Shown: in pieces, positions 42,360-50,519 of the stretch
How positions within the stretch are numbered: the stretch's first letter is position 1
How the letters are laid out: each line of letters begins with the position of its first letter
Origin: Phormidium tenue FACHB-886
Lineage (GTDB): Bacteria > Cyanobacteriota > Cyanobacteriia > Elainellales > Elainellaceae
Direction: 5' to 3'
NCBI RefSeq assembly: GCF_014764505.1
Contig: NZ_JACXWX010000004.1
Span: 186,001-250,000, forward strand
Length of the DNA stretch: 64,000 bases
Position numbers and translations under genes: made by a program
Notes under the pieces: model-generated
Database searches by the model: none
Told to the model about the DNA's origin: nothing
The model's input: the letters and a program-made list of their open reading frames with translations, nothing else

Positions 42360-43178
42360 TCAAGATTGCTGCTGTTTCTTAGAAAGAAATTGGAAGGTGG
42401 TAAAGGCGATCGCAATCAGCGCAAACGAAAACAGCGTGGTCAGCGTCCCCAAGGCATATAGCGCGGGTGACGTGACGTTTGTGGTCATGCCAAAGATCTC
42501 CAACGGCAGTGTATTGTCTTGCCCCGACACAAGCGACGTACGAGTAAATTCATCGTAAGACAGTGTAAACGCCAACAAACCAATGCCAACCAAGCTTGGC
42601 AGGATTAGCGGAAATACGACTTCCCAAAATGTTTTTGTATCTCCCGCACCCAGATCTTTAGCGGCTTCCTCATAGGAAGGATTAAAGCGATTAAACACGC
42701 CCAGCATGATTAAAAACGCGAATGGTACTGTCCAGGTTAGGTGTGCGCCAAAACCGGATGAGAACCAGTTCGTTTCCACCTGCAGCACCTGGAACACAAT
42801 GCCAATCCCTAGCGAAATCAGGACGCTGGGAACAATCAGGCTGGAGATGGTGAGATAGAAAATTAAATTCGATCCTTTAAAGCGGTTGCGAAATGCCAAC
42901 CCGCCCAAGACGCTGACGATCGTCGACAGCAGCAGCACTGCCAGCCCCAAAATCAGCGATCGCTGGAACCCCTCAACAAAGTTGCCGACTCGCTGTTCGG
43001 CGAACACCTGCCCCAGCCAATAGAAGCTGAAGCCGCGCATGGGAAAGGTGAGCGTTCCATCCGGTCCCTGCAGCGACAGCATGAAAATGGCGATCATTGG
43101 GCCGTAGAGGAACAGCACAAATAGCCCAAAGAAAGCTGCCAGTAGAAAAAAGGAAAGCGATCGCGTTTTCATCGTCAT
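42360..43178 (-). CDS. PotC-type ABC permease
   Basis: A 272-residue inner-membrane permease with six hydrophobic segments and the EAA loop YEEAAKDLGAGDTKTFWEVVFPLI typical of the polyamine/opine/thiamine-type importer family. It is the last gene of the operon potA-potD-potB-potC-like and starts 20 nt after the potB-like stop. The substrate is inferred from context to be a nitrogen-rich organic cation or ureide rather than a polyamine. Confidence 0.9.
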   Translation of the reverse strand: MTMKTRSLSFFLLAAFFGLFVLFLYGPMIAIFMLSLQGPDGTLTFPMRGFSFYWLGQVFAEQRVGNFVEGFQRSLILGLAVLLLSTIVSVLGGLAFRNRFKGSNLIFYLTISSLIVPSVLISLGIGIVFQVLQVETNWFSSGFGAHLTWTVPFAFLIMLGVFNRFNPSYEEAAKDLGAGDTKTFWEVVFPLILPSLVGIGLLAFTLSYDEFTRTSLVSGQDNTLPLEIFGMTTNVTSPALYALGTLTTLFSFALIAIAFTTFQFLSKKQQQS

Positions 43179-43198
43179 GACTGATTAAAGCCCACTGA

Positions 43199-44053
43199 TT
43201 AAAGCTCTTTGCGAATATCGACCACGCGCAGAATGCCCGCTACCAGAATCAGCGTCACCCCTAGCAGCACCACCGCATTTGCTGCTGCCAGCGGATACTG
43301 CAGGCTGCCGATCTGCGTCTGGATCAGCTTACCCACCGAGGCCGACTGTCCGCCGCCCATCAGCCGCACCGTAACAAACTCCCCCATCACCAGGGTCACC
43401 ACAAAAATCGAGCCGATCGCAATCCCCGGAGCTGCCAGCGGCAAAATAATCTCTTTCAACGTCTGAAAGCCCGACGCGCCCATGTCTTCAGCGGCTGTAA
43501 TCAAGTTGCGATCGATCCGCATCAGGCTGTTGAAGATGGGCGCAATCATGAAGAAGTTATATAAATGCACCATGCCCAGCACGACCGCAAAATCAGAAAA
43601 CAGCAGCCATTCGATCGGCTGTTGAATCAATCCTGCGCCTATTAGCCCCGTGTTGATTAGCCCCTCTTTACCCAGCACCGGCACCCAGGAGATCATGCGG
43701 ATGATATTGGAAGTCCAGAAGGGGACGGTACAAACCAGAAATAGAATAATCTGCAGCTTTTGGTTTTTGATGTAGAACGCCAGAAAATACGCAACTGGGA
43801 AGGCGAGCGCCAAACAAAAAAACCAAACTAAAAATACATACTTAAACGTATTGAGATAGGTTTTGAGGGAAACGCTGGAGGTAAAAATTTCAAGATAGTT
43901 CTCCATCGAGAAGGCGGGCGTCATGGCAAAACCATTAAACTGCCAGAAGCTAACGATGAAGATCATGACGATCGGAAACACCAAAAACAGCAGGAAGACC
44001 AGCGTTTGAGGCGTTACCAGAGCATAAGGCTGTAGCGCTTTCCAGGCTTTCAT
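43199..44053 (-). CDS. PotB-type ABC permease
   Basis: A 284-residue permease with six hydrophobic segments beginning TLVFLLFLVFPIVMIFIVSF, and the EAA loop ITAAEDMGASGFQTLKEIILPL. It pairs with the PotC-type protein to form the membrane channel. A small perfect hairpin separates it from the binding-protein gene upstream. Confidence 0.9.
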   Translation of the reverse strand: MKAWKALQPYALVTPQTLVFLLFLVFPIVMIFIVSFWQFNGFAMTPAFSMENYLEIFTSSVSLKTYLNTFKYVFLVWFFCLALAFPVAYFLAFYIKNQKLQIILFLVCTVPFWTSNIIRMISWVPVLGKEGLINTGLIGAGLIQQPIEWLLFSDFAVVLGMVHLYNFFMIAPIFNSLMRIDRNLITAAEDMGASGFQTLKEIILPLAAPGIAIGSIFVVTLVMGEFVTVRLMGGGQSASVGKLIQTQIGSLQYPLAAANAVVLLGVTLILVAGILRVVDIRKEL

Positions 44054-44083
44054 AGTTTAATCCTGACACTGATAAATCGTGAC

Positions 44084-44114
44084 TTTGAGGAGGGCGCAGT
44101 GCGCCCTCCTCAAA
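44084..44114 (-). terminator. Intercistronic hairpin inside the importer operon
   Basis: A perfect 14-bp stem TTTGAGGAGGGCGC/GCGCCCTCCTCAAA with the 3-nt loop AGT lies 6 nt after the binding-protein stop and 30 nt before the PotB-type start. In ABC operons such a structure commonly protects or partly terminates the message so that the binding protein is made in excess. Confidence 0.8.
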
Positions 44115-44120
44115 CACAAC

Positions 44121-45449
44121 TTACGATGCAATAAACTCATTCCACTTCTTAACCAGGTATACCTGCTCTTGCATCGTGGAGTTCCAGACCACAACGTTAC
44201 CCATCCGCTCTTTGAAGGAGCCACCATCGCGGACAGCACCCTTCTTCTCTAACGTTTTGCCAAACGGATCAACCATGTCGGCCGCCGCCGCCTTGCCTTC
44301 GTACCAAAAATCCCATTCCTCCGGCTTCATAAACTTACGAGCATTTTCAGGAATGGCGCTGTAGTAGCCTTGCCGTCCGAGGAAGGCGCCTACCCAGCCG
44401 TCTAGCAGCCAGTTGAAATATTCATAGGCAGCATCCAGCTGGATACCCGACAGATTCTTCGACAAACCCACGCCGCCGCCCCAAGCGCGATAGCCTTCTT
44501 TCAGCGGCGCATAGATGCACTGCACCCCCTTCGCTTTCACGGCAGTGACCGCAGGCGACCACATCGACTGCAGCACCACCTCACCCGAAGTCATAAAGTT
44601 GACCGACTCATCAAACGTCTTCCAGAAGGCGCGGAACTGCCCGTTGGCTTTTTGCTCTCTTAGAATCTCGGTGATCTGATCGATCTCAGCACGGGTCATG
44701 TTGCCCTTGTCACCAAATTTCATCAGCCCGGCGGATTCTGCCACCAGTGCGGCGTCCATGATGCCGATCGAGGGAATATCCAAAATTGAAGTCTTGCCTT
44801 TGAAAGCCGGATCAAACAGCTCCCCCCAACTCTCAATCTTCTTGCCCGTCAAATCAGGACGATAGCCCAAGGTGTCAGCATTGTATTGAAACGGAATCAG
44901 CGTTGCCCAGTCGGTCGCTTCGGTGGCAAAATCTTTAGAGTTTTGATCCCTGAGGTACATCACCTTGTAGGGAAAAGTGCCTTGGGCTTGCTCTACCTTG
45001 GCACCGTCAAACTTGTTTTGGGTGAAGATGGGAACGATCTTGTCGAAGTCTTTGATCCTTTTAGTGTCGATCGCCTGCAGATTTCCAGAGGGTACTACCA
45101 GCGGCAGGCTGAAGAACTCGCCATCAAAAATGTCATACTGACCCGGCTGGGTAATGGCGATCTGGTTGTTTTCTTCGGTGCTGAGGGCACGCATCTCCAG
45201 CTTAAAGCCCAAATCTTCCTGGGCTTTGTTGCGGATTTCGTTGATCTGAGAAACGCCTGTGCCGATTAGCCGCAGCGTCACATCTTTAGTTTGATTGGTG
45301 TTAACTTCTGGGCTTTGCGCCGGGTTGTTGGGGGTGCCGCTGGGAGCTGTGGCTTGGTTGCTGGGTGAAGAGGCACAGCGCGTTGCAGCAAAAGCAGCTC
45401 CAGCCGCCAACCCAGTCCGCATAATTTGACGACGAGTAAGTTTAGCCAT
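44121..45449 (-). CDS. PotD-type extracellular solute-binding lipoprotein
   Basis: A 442-residue family 1 binding protein. The N-terminus LTRRQIMRTGLAAGAAFAA has a twin-arginine-type motif and is followed by a lipobox-like ATRC, so Tat export and lipid anchoring are likely. The mature part begins after a Ser/Pro/Asn-rich linker (VTLRLIGTGVSQINEIRNKA) and carries family stretches such as FQYNADTLGYRPD, SWGELFDPAFKGKTSILD and WGGGVGLSKN. At about 400 mature residues it is longer than E. coli PotD. The ligand is not readable; the operon context points to a nitrogenous compound. Confidence 0.88.
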   Translation of the reverse strand: MAKLTRRQIMRTGLAAGAAFAATRCASSPSNQATAPSGTPNNPAQSPEVNTNQTKDVTLRLIGTGVSQINEIRNKAQEDLGFKLEMRALSTEENNQIAITQPGQYDIFDGEFFSLPLVVPSGNLQAIDTKRIKDFDKIVPIFTQNKFDGAKVEQAQGTFPYKVMYLRDQNSKDFATEATDWATLIPFQYNADTLGYRPDLTGKKIESWGELFDPAFKGKTSILDIPSIGIMDAALVAESAGLMKFGDKGNMTRAEIDQITEILREQKANGQFRAFWKTFDESVNFMTSGEVVLQSMWSPAVTAVKAKGVQCIYAPLKEGYRAWGGGVGLSKNLSGIQLDAAYEYFNWLLDGWVGAFLGRQGYYSAIPENARKFMKPEEWDFWYEGKAAAADMVDPFGKTLEKKGAVRDGGSFKERMGNVVVWNSTMQEQVYLVKKWNEFIAS

Positions 45450-45548
45450 TGTTTTCCGTGTTGAGATAAGGGGGTAAAACTTAGATCAGATGATTTCGGC
45501 GATCGAGGGACACCCATTCACACCCGCGTGCAAATCCAGGGTTTTCGC

Positions 45549-46736
45549 TCAATGGGGCAAGAAAACGCACTCTTCTGTCTTCCAGCTAAGCGTCACCAGT
45601 TGCCCTTCTGGGACAGGCTGCCGCATCCATTCCGAGCTACGGACTTTGTAGACAATTTCTTGTCCTGTGGATTCTGCCATGAGCGAGACGCGGGTAATGT
45701 ATCCGGTAAACTCAATCAGGACAATCCGCGCCGTAAGCTGGTTCGGTGCAGCGGGGTCTGCAGGCGGGTAAGGCAGCAAGTCTATGCTGTCGCTACGGAC
45801 ACAGCAAGCTGCCGTCATGCCAGGATTGGCCGTTTGCCCTTTGCAGAAAAATGTGCCGATCCCGTCCACGTCTAGGCGGACGATCGCCCCCGTCTCCTCC
45901 ATTGCCACGCCGCTGACGGTGCCTACAAAGATATTGTTGTCGCCGACAAAGCGAGCCACAAACCGCGAGGCAGGCGCTTGGAAGATCTCATCAGGCGTGC
46001 CAATCTGGTCAATGTGCCCGTGATCCATCACCACAATGCGATCGGACAAGGCAAAGGCTTCGTCTTGCCCGTGGGTCACCTGAATAAATGTCATACCAAA
46101 CTGCTTTTGCAGCTTCCGCAGCTCTGAGCGGGTGTGAACTCGTAAATTTTCATCTAGCGCGCTCAGTGGCTCATCGAGCAGCAGCACCTGCGGACGAGTC
46201 ACCAGCGCCCGTGCTAGGGCTGCCCGCTGCTGCTGTCCACCGCTGAGCTGAGCGGGTTTGCGCTCGGCAAAGCGGCTCATTCCCACGATTTCTAGAATCT
46301 CGCCCACCCGCTGAGCGCGTTCGCTCTTGGGCATGTTGCGCATCTTCAAGCCAAACTCTATATTTTCCCAAATTGTTTTGTGCGGAAACAGCGCATAGTT
46401 TTGGAACATCATCGCTGAGTTGCGCTTCGCGGGGGGCAAATCGTTAACCCGACGATCGCCAATCAAAATATCTCCGCTCGTCACCTCTTCGTGTCCGGCA
46501 ATCATTCGCAGCGTTGTAGTTTTGCCGCAGCCACTCGGGCCCAGCAGGCAGGTATAAGACCCCGCTGGAATATCGAGATTAATGTTCTCAACGGCAGTAA
46601 ATGAGCCGTATTTCTTCGTGACCGATCGCAGTGTTACGCCAGCGCTTTGGTCTGCCAGCTCTTTTTGAATTTGGCTGTCTGCTATAGCCTGGAGATCGCT
46701 GGTGATCGGGGTAGAAGTGGAAGCAGGTGAGTTCAT
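45549..46736 (-). CDS. PotA-type ABC ATPase
   Basis: A 395-residue ATPase and first gene of the importer operon. Walker A LLGPSGCGKTTTLR, signature LSGGQQQRAALARAL, Walker B VLLLDEPLSALD and the H-loop THGQ are intact; the C-terminal about 120 residues form a TOBE domain. The first 38 residues are a variable extension. An NtcA-type promoter lies 122-164 nt upstream of the ATG, so transcription of potA-potD-potB-potC should rise under nitrogen limitation. Confidence 0.93.
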   Translation of the reverse strand: MNSPASTSTPITSDLQAIADSQIQKELADQSAGVTLRSVTKKYGSFTAVENINLDIPAGSYTCLLGPSGCGKTTTLRMIAGHEEVTSGDILIGDRRVNDLPPAKRNSAMMFQNYALFPHKTIWENIEFGLKMRNMPKSERAQRVGEILEIVGMSRFAERKPAQLSGGQQQRAALARALVTRPQVLLLDEPLSALDENLRVHTRSELRKLQKQFGMTFIQVTHGQDEAFALSDRIVVMDHGHIDQIGTPDEIFQAPASRFVARFVGDNNIFVGTVSGVAMEETGAIVRLDVDGIGTFFCKGQTANPGMTAACCVRSDSIDLLPYPPADPAAPNQLTARIVLIEFTGYITRVSLMAESTGQEIVYKVRSSEWMRQPVPEGQLVTLSWKTEECVFLPH

Positions 46737-46857
46737 AAGAGAATTCAGGAGATGAAGAAACTGGCAAGCCGCAGTGACATATCTTTACATTCAGGAAAAC
46801 GAGTCAGAACCTAGCTGAAAGAACTCCAAGTGGAAAGGCAGTTGTCATAATTAGCTA

Positions 46858-46900
46858 ACAATACACAAGCAATTTGGCACAGAATTGTAGCTTGAAATAC
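46858..46900 (-). promoter_or_regulatory. NtcA-activated promoter of the importer operon
   Basis: On the minus strand GTATTTCAAGCTAC (46900-46887) matches the NtcA box GTA-N8-TAC exactly. After a spacer of 23 nt comes TATTGT (46863-46858), which fits the -10 consensus TA-N3-T. This spacing is that of classical NtcA-activated cyanobacterial promoters. The predicted transcript start is near 46850, leaving a leader of about 115 nt before the PotA-type start. Confidence 0.8.
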
Positions 46901-46958
46901 ACCTTGACGAAAGACTCGTTTTGTTAAGCGATCACGCTGTCGCGGGTTACAACAGCCT

Positions 46959-48215
46959 TTACTGATACACTCGATCGAGCTTCATCAGGGTTTGCAGGAG
47001 CACATTTGCCCCCTGAGTACACTGTTCGGGTGAAGTATACTCCTGGTTGGAATGGCTGAGCCCGTTTTGGCTAGGCACAAAAATCATACCCATATCGGTA
47101 ATTCGTCCGATCTCTAAAGAGTCATGTCCGGCGCGGCTAGGCATATGGCGATAGCTCAACCCCAACTCCTGGCAGACCTGCTCGATCGCATCTTGCACCG
47201 TCGGCGCTGCCAGCGTTGGCTCGACGCAGAGCAGTGGACTTAAAGTGATCTCAGTGTCGGTAGCTGTGGCGATCGATCGGATTTCCTGCTGCAAGCGCTC
47301 CAGCATCTGGTTGAGGCAGTCCTGTGAGAGGTCACGCATATCCACAGTTAGATCAACCTGTCCCGGCACAATATTGACGGCATTGGGGGCAACCGTGAGA
47401 AAGCCGACCGTTGCCACGGGCTGGCTCGGCATACTCAGAGCAATTTCTTGCACCGCCAGCACAATTTGGGCAGCAGCAACGAGGGCATCTTGCCGCAGGT
47501 CCATGGGGGTGGTTCCAGCATGGTTGGCTTGCCCTTTGATCTGGATCGCCTTACGTAGCATACCCACCACACCCTGCACCACGCCGATCTCCTTACCCGC
47601 TTTTTCCAACACGGCTCCCTGCTCTACATGCAGCTCCACAAAGGCAGCTATATCGCTACGGGTGCGTTGCGCCGTTTCTAGCGCATCCCAGTTGCCGCCC
47701 ACTGTTTCCAGGCAGGCTTCAATCGTGGTGCAGATCGAGGCGCATTTGGCGTTGGGTTTGTATTGCTCTGGCGATCGTTTAGCCGTGCCTGCCATCGCCT
47801 GACAGCCAATCATAGTGTTCTCTTCATCCGTGAATACGATCACCTCGAGCGGGTGGTTCAGCCGAATATCGTTGTCTCGCAGCGTCCGCACTACTTCAAT
47901 CCCAGCCAGCACACCCAACACACCGTCATACATGCCGCCCGATGGAACGGTGTCAATATGCGACCCAGTTGCCAAGGCAGGCGCACCGGCAACCGTACCG
48001 GCATAGCGACCGATAATATTTCCGGCGGCATCGGTGCGAACCGTCATGCCTGCTTCGACCATCCACTGCTGCACTAGGTAGCGGGCTTGTAAAATTTCGG
48101 GCGTGAAGGCAAGACGGCAGATGTCGCCGTTGGGCAACCGTCCCACTTTGGCAAGGCGAGTGATACTGGCATTGAGGCGATCACCGTTGACCGCAAGCGT
48201 TGAAAGAACTGGCAT
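46959..48215 (-). CDS. M20-family N-carbamoyl amino acid / ureide hydrolase
   Basis: A 418-residue binuclear-metal amidohydrolase of the allantoate amidohydrolase/beta-ureidopropionase/hydantoin-pathway carbamoylase group. Metal ligands are visible as His86 (GSHIDTVP), Asp97 (MYDGVLG), Glu131-Glu132 (TDEEN) and His196 (ELHVEQG), with a late LSHSNQEY histidine and the dimerisation motif GQANHAGTTPMD. The sequence after Glu132 (NTMIGCQAMAG) differs from the usual E-G-x-R-F, so the exact substrate is uncertain. I use ATG 48215 because GGAGAG lies 8 nt upstream; the longer start at 48242 has none. It lies directly upstream of, and in line with, the importer operon. Confidence 0.88.
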   Translation of the reverse strand: MPVLSTLAVNGDRLNASITRLAKVGRLPNGDICRLAFTPEILQARYLVQQWMVEAGMTVRTDAAGNIIGRYAGTVAGAPALATGSHIDTVPSGGMYDGVLGVLAGIEVVRTLRDNDIRLNHPLEVIVFTDEENTMIGCQAMAGTAKRSPEQYKPNAKCASICTTIEACLETVGGNWDALETAQRTRSDIAAFVELHVEQGAVLEKAGKEIGVVQGVVGMLRKAIQIKGQANHAGTTPMDLRQDALVAAAQIVLAVQEIALSMPSQPVATVGFLTVAPNAVNIVPGQVDLTVDMRDLSQDCLNQMLERLQQEIRSIATATDTEITLSPLLCVEPTLAAPTVQDAIEQVCQELGLSYRHMPSRAGHDSLEIGRITDMGMIFVPSQNGLSHSNQEYTSPEQCTQGANVLLQTLMKLDRVYQ

Positions 48216-48359
48216 ATTGACTCTCCGCAGATCTAGATGCAATGGATTCGGGCAAAAGGTGTTTTAGAAATGGGTGGGAGACGTTCTTGTGAAGTAGCGT
48301 TACACAAGGAGTTGGGGCTTGGCAGTATCACAAGCGGCAGATTGTCTGTAGCCTGTTGC

Positions 48360-48412
48360 TATACAACTCATTTCTACAAGCTTCTTTGTTGTATATTGCA
48401 TACTGTATACAA
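48360..48412. promoter_or_regulatory. TTGTATA/TATACAA operator cluster
   Basis: Between the divergent hydrolase and AH_C-type genes lie three copies of one half-site: TATACAA at 48360-48366, TTGTATA at 48389-48395 and TATACAA at 48406-48412. The last two form a 24-bp inverted repeat with a 10-nt centre that includes GCATAC. This resembles operators of GntR-family regulators (inference). No regulator gene is adjacent. Confidence 0.55.
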
Positions 48413-48568
48413 TTAATAGCCTGCAGAACGTATCTAAGCAAACAGTTTTCGATCGAATCTCCTCATTAAACAGTTTAAGGGAACCGCTCTTGTGCCCTTG
48501 AGACTGCTAGCCTGTATTGTCTTTGTATTGTCTGTAGTTGCAATGTTGTTTGGATATCTGAATAGATC

Positions 48569-48955
48569 ATGAAGCACGTCTTTATCTGTGGATCTGCCCT
48601 TCGGGGTCAGCCCGATCACCAAAATCTCCAGTCTGCTACCTTTGTCCGGGAAGCCAAAACCCAGCCGCTTTACCGCCTTCATGCAGCAGAAAATGGTTGG
48701 CATCCGGCTATTTATCAGGTCGAATCCGGCGGTATTTCAATCCCTGGAGAGCTTTATGCGCTAACGCCAGAGCAATATGACTACTTGGTTTCTACCGAGC
48801 CGCCCCACATGTACCCTGCTGATGTAATTTTGGAAAATGGTGAGATCGCAACTGCTATGCTGTACCCACGCGAGCTAGTAGAGCAGCATCACTGGGAAGA
48901 CATCTCCCACTATGGCGGCTGGGCAGCCTATAAGCAGGCAACAGTTGTTGCTTAG
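48569..48955 (+). CDS. Stand-alone allophanate hydrolase C-terminal-type domain protein
   Basis: A 128-residue protein related to the gamma-glutamylcyclotransferase/AIG2 fold, and closest in my memory to the C-terminal domain of allophanate hydrolase (AtzF). The pattern is a G-x-x-L-R-G opening (VFICGSALRGQPDHQ), a middle GELYALTPEQYDYLV, and the final DISHYGGWAAYKQ, matching the D-I-T-x-F-G-G-W-R-A-Y end of AtzF. The amidase half of AtzF is absent. In AtzF this domain is reported to take part in decarboxylation during allophanate breakdown; here it may serve a ureide pathway with the divergent hydrolase. A terminator follows. Confidence 0.75.
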   Translation: MKHVFICGSALRGQPDHQNLQSATFVREAKTQPLYRLHAAENGWHPAIYQVESGGISIPGELYALTPEQYDYLVSTEPPHMYPADVILENGEIATAMLYPRELVEQHHWEDISHYGGWAAYKQATVVA

Positions 48956-49034
48956 TTGCTTAATCGGTTTTGTCCACTTTGAGAGTTTTGCTGCTTAAGG
49001 GTTTCACATCATAACTCAGGTCGGCTGAAGAACT

Positions 49035-49060
49035 GGCTCCTACTTCGGGGAGCCTTTTTG
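49035..49060 (+). terminator. Intrinsic terminator of the AH_C-type gene
   Basis: GGCTCC (49035-49040) pairs with GGAGCC (49049-49054), with an 8-nt loop and a T5 run. Confidence 0.85.
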
Positions 49061-49158
49061 CTGCGAATCAATCCTCTACATTCAGCGTTCTATTACAAAT
49101 TATCGTGCCAAACTACGCTATAACTAGCAGACACCGCACAGCCCCTGGAGGCGATCGC

Positions 49159-50481
49159 ATGACCCAAGCCCACAAGCTCCACCAGTTCCCCAGTCATCCC
49201 GATCTATTTAGCGATCGCTCTTCAACCCGCATGGCATCTGCCTTGCCTATCTGGGAAGCCAGCAGCATTCTGACGCAACGTGGACAGCTACCTTGGAGCA
49301 ACGACCCGGAAGGCAAACTACGCTACGCCAGAGAAATTGGCAATGGACAGGGAGCGCTGCATTTCTGGGTGACAGAAGATTTAGAAGACGAATTTCCAGT
49401 ACCGCTAGCTGGAGCAGCTGCCTTAGCGGTGGTTGATGCGTTCGATATCCGGGCTGCCTGTATGCACCTGATCTATGCTGCTCATGCCACTCAGTTTGAG
49501 AAGCCTTGGGAGCAGGAATTTGTAATTGACGATCGGCAAATTGAAGCCTATTTGGGCTTGAAGAAGCGCACTGACAAAAACCGCCAGGAAAAGCTGGCGC
49601 TCATCGAAGAGCTTGCCAAACAGCCCTGCAAGATTACCACGTATATCTCGTATCCCAGGCAGGGCAAAGTCAAAGGCTTTACGCTGGAAGAAGGACGGCT
49701 TTGGCATTTGATGGGAACGCGCTATCACTATCAGCAAAACTTGCTGGGCAATAAAGAATTAGTCGGCATCACGTTTATCCTCAAAGCTGGACTGTGGGCG
49801 CGCTATTTCCTCAACGAAGAAGGGCACAAAACGAAAAGCGCCTACTATCAGGCGGGCGTTTTGCCACAGGCGATGCTGGAAACTGTGATGAGCGTGTGGC
49901 AACACCGCGAGGGGGCAGCACGGCTAATGGTGTGGCTGCTGTTTAAAACGCAGTTTAGCCGTCAGCTACCGCTAACGGTGCAAACCTTGATGGAAGTCGC
50001 ATATGGGCGCGAAAAGGTAGAGCAAGCCAAACGCCACAGCGAATTTCGTAAAAAGCTAGCGAATACCTGGGACGAGGATTTATTGACGCTGCACGATCGC
50101 GGCTGGAAACTTCAGTTTGAACCGACGACTTATCCTTTAGAGATTCAGCCGCCCGGATTTGGGCGTGAAAATTTGCAGCGTCCTAGAGGTTTTTTTGATC
50201 AGCTCTTGGCAGCACAGCTCTGGATCTCGCTGGAAGAAGGGCTGGAAACGGTAGCCCCAGCAGAATTGAATAAGGCAGTGCCACAGCCGCTCGGCTACCA
50301 GTCTGAACTGAGCTTGACGGGAACTCAGGTGAAGCAGTTGCGTATGGAAAAAGGATGGAGTCAGCGAAAGTTCGCCAAACTAACCGGGATGAGCCAAGGA
50401 CTCATTTCGCTCATTGAGAATGAGGAGCGGGTGATTACGCCCGAGAGCGAAGCGATTTTCAAGCAAACGTTTGAGATGTGA
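49159..50481 (+). CDS. Conserved cyanobacterial protein with C-terminal XRE-type HTH
   Basis: A 440-residue protein (ATG 49159 preferred; the frame is open to 49105). The last 65 residues are a helix-turn-helix of the XRE/Cro type (VKQLRMEKGWSQRKFAKLTG, MSQGLISLIENEERVI). The first about 370 residues are an unrecognised domain with winged-helix-like character (DRQIEAYLGLKKRTDKNRQE; WHLMGTRYHYQQNL). That combination recalls replication-initiator or plasmid-related proteins, but nothing else here is plasmid-like, so I leave function open. It is convergent with a DUF559-type gene, with 38 bp between. Confidence 0.65.
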   Translation: MTQAHKLHQFPSHPDLFSDRSSTRMASALPIWEASSILTQRGQLPWSNDPEGKLRYAREIGNGQGALHFWVTEDLEDEFPVPLAGAAALAVVDAFDIRAACMHLIYAAHATQFEKPWEQEFVIDDRQIEAYLGLKKRTDKNRQEKLALIEELAKQPCKITTYISYPRQGKVKGFTLEEGRLWHLMGTRYHYQQNLLGNKELVGITFILKAGLWARYFLNEEGHKTKSAYYQAGVLPQAMLETVMSVWQHREGAARLMVWLLFKTQFSRQLPLTVQTLMEVAYGREKVEQAKRHSEFRKKLANTWDEDLLTLHDRGWKLQFEPTTYPLEIQPPGFGRENLQRPRGFFDQLLAAQLWISLEEGLETVAPAELNKAVPQPLGYQSELSLTGTQVKQLRMEKGWSQRKFAKLTGMSQGLISLIENEERVITPESEAIFKQTFEM

Positions 50482-50519
50482 AACTGAGAAGTGAAATGAT
50501 GCTTGTCCGCAAAGTGGGG

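Noticed and set aside
48216-48568. Guanidine (ykkC-type) riboswitch upstream of the hydrolase
   Set aside because: I looked for the conserved ykkC motifs because of the nitrogen-compound context and found none; only the TTGTATA half-sites are visible.
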